Source of the DNA: Diphasiastrum complanatum
Taxonomy: Eukaryota; Streptophyta; Lycopodiopsida; Lycopodiales; Lycopodiaceae
Length of the DNA: 64,000 nucleotides
Direction: 5' to 3'
NCBI GenBank assembly: GCA_029204225.1
Contig: CM055092.1
Coordinates: 13,086,476 to 13,150,475, forward strand
A program made the position numbers and the translations under genes. Below, in pieces: positions 22,106 to 32,915 of this stretch. The notes beneath the pieces were generated by a model. The model searched no databases and had not been told where the DNA came from. It was given only the letters and a program-made list of their open reading frames with translations. Position 1 is the stretch's first letter. The number at the start of each line of letters is the position of its first letter.

Positions 22106-22645
22106 CCTAAGAGGGAGTCATCTCGAAGATCAAATCGTAGTCAACAAAAAAAAGACGACAAAGAAAAAAGATTGAAGGCACCTACTCAACACAGACTGCC
22201 GGTGGTGACAAGAAATTCTGCATTAGATGCAGATGCAACAAACATACCATTGACACTGTTTGGTTGAATCCAAAGATTGTTAAATCCTAAGAGGGATTCA
22301 TCTTGAAGATTAGATCGCAGTCAGCAGAAAGAAGATGACAAAGAAGGAAGGTTGAAGGCACCTACTCAACAAAGACTACAAGGTGGTGACAAGAAATTCT
22401 ACGTTAGATGTAGACGCAACAGACATAACATTGACACATGTTGGTTAAATCTAAACATGGTTAAATCCTAAGATGGAGTCATCTCAAAGATCATATTGCA
22501 GTCAGTAGAAAGAAGAAGATAAAAAAGGAAGATTGAAGGCACCTACTTAGCACATACTACAAGGTGTTGCCAAGAATTCTACATTAGATGCAGACGCAAC
22601 AGACATACCGTTTACACATGTTGGTTAATAATATTCAATGCGTAT
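22106..22645 (+). repeat. 180-bp tandem repeat of a gag zinc-knuckle module
   Basis: There are three consecutive units starting at 22106, 22286 and 22467. Each carries a basic segment from CCTAAGAGGGAGTCATCT onward and a decayed zinc-knuckle region (the FCIRCRCNKHTIDT type) followed by WLNPK. The period is 180-181 bases, that is 60 codons, so the units would lie in one frame if not for stops. The homologous region in the related copies at 24460 and 57490 is a pair of CCHC knuckles and occurs only once. Confidence 0.85.
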
Positions 22646-22970
22646 TGAAGAAACAAAGTGTTTCTGAATACAGTGCCTTGCTAGCTTACGGCCCCTCACC
22701 TGACAAACATGTTCGCGAACTCGAACATCTGAAGACACGAAACACAAAGAGTTTTGCGAAAACGAAAGTCAACGAAGACGAAGACCAATGGTTCGCGAAC
22801 ATGAACGGTTCGCGAACACGAACGATCCACGTACGAGATTCCCTTGCGATCCTATACGAGAGAAAGGTGGACGAGGTAAACGAAACCCGTTCTGTCCTCA
22901 CACTCCAAGGAGTACCACCAGAGATCACGCAAGTACCAGAAGTACAGAGATCTAACCTGATGGCATGACG
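22646..22970 (+). other. Unidentified coding-like segment with GTTCGCGAAC palindromes
   Basis: A frame running from 22588 to 22968 stays open through this segment. Its translation is hydrophilic and not recognised. The base composition is richer in CG dinucleotides than the neighbours. The 10-base palindrome GTTCGCGAAC occurs at 22711, 22791 and 22808. It lies between the zinc-knuckle repeat of one copia copy and the LTR-like region of the next. It may be a captured host fragment. Confidence 0.35.
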
Positions 22971-23584
22971 TCAACATATACTCCCTAGGTCGTGGCTAAA
23001 CTACCACTCTCGTAATTCTATGGTTAGTTGTAGATGGTTAAACACTCTAATCTTAGATTTGCATAGAGAGACTGTACTTTCTGAATAATACTTGACATAT
23101 ATCAATAGGATGCACATTGTGTAACCGAGTAAGAAGAACAACCAGATCCAATTGTCCGCTAGTGAAGCGAGACTACTACTCGTGAGAGAGCCGTGCTACT
23201 CTCACGCCAATGCACTGCGTGGATTCGCATGTAGTGCCCTGAAGAAATAAGAGAAAATCAATATAGATTATTTTTCTGGTTGTGTCTGATCCTTGATGTC
23301 GAATGCTTATGCTGTTTATTTTTAATATGTCTGAGTTTTCTTGTTCCCTTTGAATTCCACACCTTGGTTGAAATGAAGTCGAATGTTATATTAATTTGAA
23401 GAACGTAGATCAGTAGTGCCTGACTACAATCCTCTGGAGGACTATAAGAGTGTTTCAGTTGACAGTGCCCAGCGGACGCATCTGAACTCCATCCAAATCT
23501 CGAAAGGGAGTCGCGAACGTTTCATGAATTTTCTTCTCACGATTCTCATCATTCGTATCAGAGCACCGCTCGACTCACAACAGT
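22971..23584 (+). repeat. Probable copia LTR of the second copy
   Basis: The sequence resembles the LTR-like block at 20640-21259 and ends at CACAACA just before GTGGTATAGAGCC at 23584, a mutated tRNA-Met primer site. The 5' LTR end is not certain. The open frame at 23416-23670 crosses this boundary and is spurious. Confidence 0.45.
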
Positions 23585-23695
23585 GGTATAGAGCCCCCCT
23601 GTCATATTTTGACATAGCCGAGAAGCTAGCAGATCCAGGAGGCCAAGCATTCAGACAATCAACCAAATGACAAGAAAAACAGACTTCAAGAAGCA

Positions 23696-25865
23696 ATGGC
23701 TTCAATCAGCAGCATGCAGAACAAGATCTGCACTATACTTAACTCTTCAAGATCTAACTTTCTAGCCTGAAAAGTTAAGACATCTTTGATACTCAAGGGC
23801 GAAGGACTATTCCCCTATGTGGATGGCACAGAAGAAATGCCTACGACAATAGGCAAGGAGCTACGCGAATGGAGGGAGAAAAACGACAAGGCAGTAGCCT
23901 TGATATCATCTTCCATCGAAGATAGCCTTACACTTGACCTGGCCACACTCTCCAAAGCTAAGGAGATGTGGGAACACTGTTCACAAGATTTCAGACAAAA
24001 TCAAGAATTCAGATTATGATGTTGGAAGATCAACTGACTAATCTGCAGTGGGATGGAAAAGACCTCATCTCTTTCATGAGAAAGATGAAGAATCTGTTTC
24101 TATCACTACACAACTCAGGAGCAGAGAATGCAGTATCAGCTGAGAAGCAGCTCACATATATGTTGAGAGCCTTACCCAGATCTTTTCAGACGACACGAAC
24201 CCTGCTTGCGAAAGATCCTACCATGAACCTCGAAAAGACGATTGTCGAGATTCGAGAGGAGGTCGAGGCCAGAGAGCATCTTGATCACAAAGATGGTTCT
24301 AACTAGGCACTCTACGACAATAGAGAAAAATCAAATAAATAGTTCAAGTCTAAGAGAGAGTCGAATCAGAGGCAGAATTGTGACCAGCAAGCAAAGGGGA
24401 CCAGCAAAAGCAACTGGAAGACCAAAGGGAGGTCGAAACGACAAAATGCCGACAAGAAGACCTGCACGAGATGCAAAAGAGATGGGCATACAGTAGATAC
24501 CTGCTGGCTCAATCCCAAGATTGAGTGTATCCATTGCCATAAGAATGGTCATGCAGCCATGGATTGCCGTCGAAACCCAAGAAACAGATCAGCACAAAAC
24601 AGACAGGAGAACGATAATAGTTCTTCCTATGTCGAGGAGCCCGAGAGCTCAAAGTTGGGCAAAGAAAGAACAAACAAAAATTATTCGACCGCCTACATCT
24701 GTGAAGATGTGTGTGCAGCATCAACGTCTGACACACACGAGGTGATCCTGGATTTAGGAGCCACCTTGCACTTCTTGACATCAAGACGAATCATGTCTGA
24801 TTTCAGAAGTGTAGATCCCTCAAGATTCATAGTTCTTGGAGATGGATCCAGACATCAAGTGAACAATATGGGTTCACTTTGGCTCAACACCAACGGCAGA
24901 GACATATGACTCGAAGACGTTCTATTCGTGCCAACTCTGCAGCAAGACTTGCTCTTTGTAGCAAGAATAGCAGATGCAGGAATGCATGTGGCATTTTCTA
25001 ACAAAGCATGCAACGTGATTGATGCCAACACCAGCACTCTCATTGCTCAAGGCAGAAGGAAAGGGAACCTATATCATCTGAAGGTACACCTACTTGCAGA
25101 TCAGGTGCATCAGACTCATGATGACTTGCCAAACACTCTGTGGCATAGAAGACTCTGCCACATGAACTCAATGGCAGTCTACCAAGCAAGTCATCATAGA
25201 GCAATAACAGGGGGTCAACATGTCGAATGCAACCAATTCGGTCACCTGTGATGCATGTTTGAAAGGCAAGATGTCACGCACACCATTCGTCAAAGACTCC
25301 TACAGAACGACAAAGATTCTGGAGCTGGTGCACTCTGACATCTGCGGTCCATTCAACGTGATCTCAGTAGGAGGTTCAAAATACTATATAACCTTCATTG
25401 ATGATTATAGCAAGTTTGCCAGAGTGTATTTTATTCAAAATAAATTTGAAGCACTCGATAAATTCACAGAATATGTGAATTGGGCTGAGAGATACACATG
25501 CAGCAACGTGAAACAAATCAGAACAGATCGAGGTGGCGAATATATCTCGAATCACTTCATTGACTTTTACAATGATCGTGGCATCATTCACAGAAGAACT
25601 GCAGCCTACACACCGCAGCACAATGGTGTTGTTGAACGAAAGAACAGGACCCTAATGGAAGTAGTCAGATGCATGATGGCCTATTCGAAGGCCCCAAAGG
25701 CACTGTGGGCTGAAGCAGTAGCTACAGCCGCATATATCCAGAACAGAACAGGTAAATCTGGTGTTCCTCACACGATACCACATGAGCTATGGTGGGGTAG
25801 AAAGCCCAACCTGTCTCACGTCATAATATTTGGTTGTGCAAAGATATCAAATAGAAGAGCTTGCG
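23696..25865 (+). pseudogene. Copia gag-protease-integrase, degenerate (copy 2)
   Basis: This is a Ty1/copia polyprotein. Gag starts at ATG 23696, with Trp-to-TGA at 23768, and continues to about 24306 with a frameshift near 24000. A double zinc knuckle lies at about 24460-24580 (CTRCKRDGHTVDTC, then CIHCHKNGHAAMDC). The protease motif is altered to ILDLGATLHF at about 24745; the usual DSGA has Leu for Ser. Integrase follows: LWHRRLCHMN with its His pair near 25140, CDACLKGKM, the first Asp in HSDICGPF, the second in RTDRGGEY, and the Glu in NGVVERKNRT. Frameshifts occur at about 24306 and 25210. The frame is lost at about 25845 at an inserted piece; RNase H resumes at 27010. It cannot encode an active element. 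Confidence 0.85.
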
Positions 25866-27005
25866 CTCTATTATAGTATTAGGCCTTGAAGAAGAATCAA
25901 CGCTCTGATACCATGTCAAACATAGATGAGTAATGGAATAGCGGAAACTTCCTACTTCCAATGCATGACTACGCTTGGAAAAAATTGAACAAAGCAGTAG
26001 TGATGGGAATCACGTCCAATCTTTAGCAACTAACTTTCACTAGATACTAAGTGATTACGTATTCAAACATAAAGCATTGAATTCTCAGACAATTTCTATC
26101 AGTTACAAAAGATTACAGAGACACATACATTCTGACACATACTAAACACAATAAGAAGTTTGATTGATTCAGTAAGAAAACAAATCAAATGCAAATGAGC
26201 GCAAGTAATAGCGGATCGAAACCGCGCACTCTAAGCTATCTCTGAATAATTAAGAATAAGTCTGAAATAAGCAGCTCTATAATAAGCAGTAGCGCAATAG
26301 CAACTCTAAAATAAACTCTAAAGACTGAGGTAGTATGCTCAAGAGAGTTCATGCTGGAAGGCTTGATAGAGAGCTAACTACAATACTTTCTGGTCATGAA
26401 CGATCGGCTTGATAAGAGCACAGGAAGCATCATGTAATAACACTCAACTCCTTCACAATTCACAACATTGATAATGAGATGTATGAACATATGATTTATA
26501 CTAAATAAATAGTTCGTCAAATGCGATTGCTAGTTGGCTGGAGTCTGTTGTCATCAATCCAGTTAGGACTTCTCAAAAATTACTTGCTGGTGGGGATTAA
26601 TACAAGTCAGTGGCTTTTTGTAGTAAACAGTCTATCTGCAGATTTGAACATAGATTGTAACTTCTGCAAAAATGAACATGACTGTCATCAGGGAGAAAGC
26701 AAAAATGCAAAAAACGTGACACTGCATTTTTACTCGCAATTCTTGACAGGCCAAAAATGCAAAAAATGTGAAGGTCTTTGCTAAAGTCATTTCTTTCATT
26801 TTAAGCCATCTGGCATTTTGCGAAAAAACCAAAGAGAGAGAAAATGCCGACACTATAAGCCATTTTCAAGTAGTTATGCAGACTGTGTAAAAACACAAAG
26901 AAATCTACAGGTCTAGATAAAAGTTGGATGAAGATTAAAAACCGATTAGTCGATTAGTAGGAAGGAGAATAGTCCAACACAAGCAACCAAACATCTCAGC
27001 TTATG
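25846..27005 (-). mobile_element. Inserted LTR-bearing fragment interrupting copia copy 2
   Basis: The integrase frame breaks near 25845. A minus-strand primer site (complement CTCTGATACCA at 25903-25913) abuts TGTCAAACATAG, which looks like the inner end of a minus-strand LTR starting at 25914. The far LTR end is uncertain; CACAACA near 26468 is a candidate. No coding sequence was seen in the rest up to 27005. RT of the host copia is missing here, so a deletion accompanied or followed the insertion. Confidence 0.5.
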
Positions 27006-27009
27006 CTAT

Positions 27010-27517
27010 GGAGGCTGCCAAGCTGCCAATATTCTGGAAGGATGCACAGATGCAAATTGGGTAGGAGACATTGACACCAGAAGATCGACTTCTGGATTTG
27101 TATTTTTATACAATCAAGGTCCAATCTCTTGGAACAACCGAAAGCAAACCTCAGTAGCATTGTCATCAACTGAATCAAAATACATTGCTACCGTGAATGC
27201 TACTAAAGAGGCAATTTGGCTAAGACACTTGCTAGCAGAGATCGACCTTGCACAGTCACATCCAACAACCATTTCCTATGATAACCAAAACACCATTGCT
27301 CTCTCTCTCAATCCGAAATTTCATTCATGAAGCAAGCATATCGAAATCATGTATTATTATTTAAGAGAGAAAATGCAAAGCAAGGAGGTATCATTAGTCT
27401 ACTGCAGGATAGAATCAATGGCAGCAGATTACTTCACAAAGGCCTTATCAAAAAACAATCATCTCAGATTCAACGACATGTTAAATCTGAAGATCAAAAT
27501 TTTTTAGGATTCACATT
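27010..27517 (+). pseudogene. Copia RNase H, C-terminal end of copy 2
   Basis: The frame reads GCTDANWVGDIDTRRSTSGF, SVALSSTESKYIA, EAIWLRHLLAE, a mutated SKHIEI segment and DYFTKAL. This is the order of the copia RNase H domain and the terminal region of the polyprotein. A TGA interrupts just before SKHIE. The first Asp (TDANW) and the Glu (TES) that bind metal are present. It probably belongs to the same element as 23696-25865. Confidence 0.8.
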
Positions 27518-28397
27518 AAGGAGGAGTGTTGGAATTCGATGCTTAGTCTGAAATCCATTTCTTAATGAGCATCCTGAAAACTTTACAAAACCTAGAAAAC
27601 AGAAGGCTCGAGTTTTTCTCAGAAGATCGAAAAATCCAGTATCAAAATTTTTTGACCCAGTGTAACTCTTGTCAAAAAGAAATTTTCCAACCCTGAATTG
27701 GATCATATCAGATTGAAGCAAAAATCATCTGGGCATCTTCGACCCTGGATTAGATCGGGTTAGATTGGGTCTAAATTTTTCGACTCCAAAAAATTTGATC
27801 CTCAGCATACTTTTTGACCCAATGTAAACTTTTTGATCCTTTGTATAAAATTTGACCCTTTGGAATTTTCAATATTGTCGGTCAGAAATCCGACCTAACG
27901 ACTTTGCGTTGGCAGTCCGCCTACTTTGTAGATGCATTAATGGCATAAAGTCGGTTGTAATTAATATAGAAGATGGCATTCAATGCTAGTTACTTGTAAA
28001 TATTTTTATATCTAATCCTAGAATGTTCATCAAAAGACTGTTTTTTCAATCATTGCAATCAATCAATCAGATTAATTTGTATCAGCGTTATTATGCTAGA
28101 AAAGCTGAAGTAATAACTTCAAGCCATTGTACTCATTTGTTGATAATAATCAGAGTGCGATTTGTTCTATAATTGTTATTGGCAATTGCGCATTTGTTTG
28201 ATCCATTGTTTGAACTATTTTGTTGCTAATTGTTGCGTTTTCGATCCATTCATCTGGATCGCTCCCAGGTTCCGCACAACCCATTGATTTTCGACATAAA
28301 TTGATGATTTCTATCTTGTAGTTAAATCTAGATGTGCATCCAAATTTGGTCAAGATCTTAGAGATCCATCAAGTATGTTTTGGATCTATTTTTTTCA
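27518..28397 (+). repeat. Polypurine tract and copia LTR
   Basis: AAGGAGGAG at 27518-27526 is the polypurine tract. The LTR begins TGTTGGAATTCG at 27527 and ends ...TTTTTCA at 28397, about 871 bases with TG/CA ends. It is unusual in being followed at 28400 by a perfect tRNA-Met primer site, TGGTATCAGAGC. It therefore serves as the 3' LTR of the copia to the left and looks like the 5' LTR of another to the right. It contains several GACCC-type words. Confidence 0.7.
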
Positions 28398-28399
28398 CT

Positions 28400-30660
28400 T
28401 GGTATCAGAGCAGGTTGCAGGCCAAAGTTGGAGTATTTGCCAAATCTAGAGGTGGATTTGAGGGTGCCATAAATTCTATGTGGATTTGGAGGTGTTTCTA
28501 GCTCAAATCATGTATTTTCAAGTATAGAAAGTGGATCTTTGTGATCCTAGCATCATTTTAGATCAAATCACTTGGAGTAGGCCAATTTTAAAAACCACTT
28601 ACTATAATGTGGAGACAAAAATTGCTCATGGTAGTGGATGTTACATTCTACAAGATGATGTATCAAGATTCTAGCTTTTGCATATAGTTTTTGCTTGATT
28701 CAATATCTTGCATTTTTTGAGGAACCCTAAATTTGATAGGATCTCTTATTTTAAATTGCTGGACTTTTTCAAGAGTGTGTTTCAATCTTAGGTGTTGGAA
28801 AAGGTTCATCATATTGTGTTTAGATCTATTGTGATCAAAAAATCAACATTCTATGTGCTAGGATTTGCTAGAAGAGAGAAAAGGAGAGGCTAGATTGTTT
28901 CCAAATCTTTGTGATTTCTTCTTGAGTTTCATTTGTTGATTTTAAGTGCTAAGTGCATTGAAACATTTTTTAAGTAAGCGCTTATGAATGGTGTAAAGCT
29001 CAATGTACCCGAAAAAGAATGTGGAATGGCATTTGGAAAGCGATTTGAAAACTAACATGTACAATATTTCTCATGGAGCTATATCTAAGCATCCTTGTAT
29101 ATATTGAATGAAAATCGTGAAAGATGTTACAAGAAGTACAAGTATACAAGAGAAAATTTAGATAAAAATTTCTGTTATGTCGATTTCTTTAAAAAAATGT
29201 ATATATTTGAACTCTTCATGCAGAGGTAAGGATCATAGAAAAACTTTTTTACCTTCACATATTATTTTCTTGGAATACCAAGCTAGCATCAACATCAAAG
29301 CTATCTCTAGATTAGAAGATGGTTTATCGAAACAGGACTCCACAAGGGTCATGAGAAAATATGTGACAGTCTGATTCAGTCACATGATGACTTTTTACTT
29401 TTTATTCTTGTACATACTTAGTTTTATGTATTTGATTTTTCTTAAGTTTTATAGAATTTCAATCTTTTAAACTTCTAAGTGTGAAATCGATCCAGGTCAG
29501 ATTTTGACTGGGTCGGATTTTTAGTAAGTATCAGATTTCGGCTAAATCGAAAAAATATTAGACCTGATCCGATCCTATCCAGGGTCAGAAAACTATCCAA
29601 ATCCGAGAATACTAGTTATAATAATTAAACGGTTATGGATAGTCGCGAGACTATAAAGAGCCGCTGTATTTACGATTTTAATAAGAATAATTTTGTCGAG
29701 CAAATACTTTGGCGTCTATGTTTATGAGTAAGTTGTGGATGTTTACTCTATAAATGATTAAATGTATGTGCTGCATACTATTTCTCCAGAATCTACATGG
29801 TTTTGTAAGCTCTGTTTTCAATTAATGATGAATGTTTTGTAAAGATAGATTGGTAATACTTTGAGACAATTCGAGTTTGAACCATGTTGAAGCATGTGGA
29901 TGATTAAGTTATATTATTATCATTGTGGAATCTATTATATTATGAGAGACAGAATGAGAGGGGATTTGTGATTCTCCGAGTCATTTGCAGGGTATGCTTA
30001 ATTGTCGAGTCATGATTTTAGACTACATTATGATAATTCTGTAAATTAGTCAGGCTATATGTGTAGTTGATTATTCTATTCACTCAATCCAACAGTGGTC
30101 ATGCATAGTAAATGTATGAGAGAACTAGTATCAAAGATCTATCAAAAAATACTTGAATCATTATTTGAATATTGAAGGGTTGTACTGGCCGCCTGTGTTA
30201 AATATCATTTGATAACCAATTATTTATCTTTTACACAGAATGACAAACTATCATATCTTAGAATTAGATTCTAAGGATAGTTGTACTTGGAAGCTTTTTA
30301 CAAATTATTTGCCAGAGTTTTTGGGATAATTTCAAACTGTAATTATTATTATTTTTTCCTTAACTTTAATCTCCTAAGTTAGGAAATATTTCACTCAGTG
30401 GTTCATGTAAGTGTTTTACATGAAGGTAATGTTACTAACTTGTAGTGAGTGTAACCCAGTTGAGAAATTTATTGCTTAGTGTACTTTTCAAACTTGAGTT
30501 GTACTCCAGAACAGAGATTAACGATTGGAAATAGGTTTATCTCTAAGTACTTGTTTGATATGAAAGTCAGACTGAGGCTAATGATTTTCTCGGTTAACAT
30601 TAAAAGTTTAAAGAACTATTTCTGTAAATCTTTCCTATTTTGAGGAGCTTCTAAGGATAC
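28400..30660. other. Leader-like and anonymous sequence, no gene recognised
   Basis: After the primer site at 28400 comes sequence that looks like a copia untranslated leader, followed by AT-rich DNA. No gag, pol or host gene could be read. GACCC/GGGTC-rich words near 29490-29600 recall those of the LTR at 27527. They may be a remnant of a related LTR. Confidence 0.4.
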
Positions 30661-30682
30661 AAGCAGTTTAAGGAGGGAAGAA

Positions 30683-31161
30683 TGTTATGGCCATATTCGG
30701 TTAAGGACCTAGAATAGTCCTAATATGGTAGACCGACCCTCCAGTACTCAAGATTATTGGTCACGCTGATATTTAATTCCATGTTGAGGCCTGTTTGAAA
30801 CTAATTATCTTGAGAGGACCCAGACACTCTAATTGAGACATATGGAGTATTGCATGTCTGTGTGACAGATATAGGCAGGAGGACTGCATGAAGAGATGTG
30901 ATCTATTTATAGTTGACCTGCATGGGGGTTGCATGGTTTCATGCACATGACTCTACTCTCTATATAATGAGGTAGGGATTCTCCCGTCGCCATATTGGGT
31001 TAAGGTTACCAGTCTTTCTCTTCTCCTCTTGCTTTTCATGGCATGGCTTGAGGGCTAGATCTAGGTTTGATCTAGGATTGGTTGGGCAGTTTGGCTCCAT
31101 AGTTTGTCCTATTGTGTTCTCCTATCCTCATCTTAGGAGCAATCCTTTTAGGGTCTTTACA
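30683..31161 (+). repeat. Candidate 3' LTR with polypurine tract and TATA box
   Basis: A purine tract, AAGGAGGGAAGAA, lies immediately before TGTTATGGCC at 30683. The candidate ends GGGTCTTTACA at 31161, giving 479 bases with TG/CA ends. TATATAA at 30961-30967 is a plausible promoter. No second copy or target duplication was found in the window, so the boundaries rest on terminal motifs only. Confidence 0.5.
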
Positions 31162-31499
31162 GTTTCTTCTTTTCATTATTGTATTTTAAAGTCCTACAAT
31201 CTTTGATTTCATGACCAGTTTTCTTGCAGTATCTGCTTTGGTTGGTAGGATGAAGTACTTGAATTCGACCCTGAGTCAAAATTTGACCCTGAGTTAAAAT
31301 TCAAACCTAAGCCAGAATTCGAACTTGGCTACAAATTGCTCTTCTTTTTGGATCTAAATTCTAATTCTTTGAATATAGTGCTTGTGGATCCGATCCTGAG
31401 CCTGAGGAGGAAGCTGATCTTCTGATTTCTTCTTGTAGAAGAAGTGAGATTACTCTTGATAGAGTTAGATTCTCTTGGATCAAAATTGTGAAAAATTGG

Positions 31500-32313
31500 C
31501 AAAAATCTAGCTTGGTATTTTTATGTTAGAAGTTTGTGAGTGAATCTCATATGTGTGGAGGATGTTCCCACATGTGGAGAATTGTAAAATAAATTAAAAA
31601 TATTTTTTATAGGAGTCTCATAAAGTTTTATGGTCAAGCATCTTTGTGTAGAGTTGTGATAGGGTCAAAATTCGCATAGATGGCAAATTGGTCAAATCCA
31701 CATGTAATGCCTCTATTGAGCCAAAGTAGTGTAAGAGGTGAAACTCGAGCTAAATAGGTTGTTGACAAGTATTTTGATTTAGTTTGATGTGTGACAAGTC
31801 AAAGTTCAAAAGGTCCAATAGAATTTAGAGGTGGAAGCATCAATGATCCAATAGGATTTGATTTATGCATGTGAATGGACCAATAGGATCAAGAGGTGGA
31901 TGCATCATTGGTCCGATGGAATTAAGAGGTTGTAAATATGATGTCCAATCATGTTTGATTTTGGATTAGCTCGTGGATCTACTACTCATTCTATGCTAAG
32001 TGATTTTGAGATCAAGTGAGATTTTGAATCTAAGTGTTTTGTTGTTTTCTCTCTCTATCCGAGAGCTATTGGTTGAATTCTCTCTCTACCCAAGAGCTGG
32101 CTATTTTTGTACTTTTTTTTATTTTGGAACACTTTCCACACGTGTGTATGTACTTTGGAAGTGAGTTAATGCATGTAGTAGTGCATTTTTGCCATTGAGA
32201 ATAAGATAGATCTTGAATCTCAATCTAATCTTTGTGCATCCACACACCTTAGAAGATCCAAATCACATGTAGTGGGAAGTCCACATGTGTGAAATACACA
32301 TGGTATCATAGCC
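31500..32313 (+). repeat. Partial copia LTR and primer site
   Basis: TGGTATCATAGCC at 32301-32313 is a one-base variant of the tRNA-Met primer site and directly follows ...AATACACA, a likely LTR end. Upstream sequence has LTR-like composition, but its start is not defined. The leader-like sequence that follows is cut off at 32822 by a gypsy LTR. Confidence 0.45.
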
Positions 32314-32821
32314 TACCTAAGGTTACCATGCATTTCCAATCATTAGTATGAAAGTTTTCCACCAATATTGAGCTAGAAATGGTCAAAATCCATTTTCCTA
32401 GCTAACTTGCAGTTTTTTGGATCAAACGAGATCAATATTCCATTGATTGAACCTGAACAGGTATTGTACATAATATGAGGTACATGCACATGTGAGGAAC
32501 ATGCAAATTCAGTCTTGAAGTTCTCTCTCATGTTTGATCCAAATTCTATGCATTTTGGCTTGTTTGAAAGCTAGAATTGTCTAGTTTCTAATGCAATGAG
32601 TTTCATAATGATTTAGTTGAGCCAATCAAATGTGATAAGCTTTTGAAGAGGGTTAGGTAGGGCACCTAGGCCTATGTGAACACATTTGGTTTGGTCAAAA
32701 GGTTGCTTGTTTGACCCTAAATCACAATTATATGCTTGCCAATACTAGCTATTTGAAGTCTAGGCACTGATTTGAGGTCTTAGCCATTTTATTTCATGCG
32801 ATATCAGTGTATTTGAGTCAC

Positions 32822-32915
32822 TGTAGGGTCAAAGATCTCACGTAGTAGTAGCCCTCCTACCTGTCCAAGGGTTAGAACACTGGATAGGTACCTAACTATG
32901 TAAAGATGCTACTTT
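32822..32915 (-). repeat. Gypsy LTR, left piece (split by copia insertion)
   Basis: This is the first 94 bases of an LTR homologous to 48881-49759, starting TGTAGGGTC. It is interrupted after ACTTT (32911-32915) by the copia element and resumes at 39074. Confidence 0.9.

Noticed and set aside
23416-23670. 84-codon frame on the plus strand
   Set aside because: It runs across the LTR end and primer site of a copia copy, which are non-coding.
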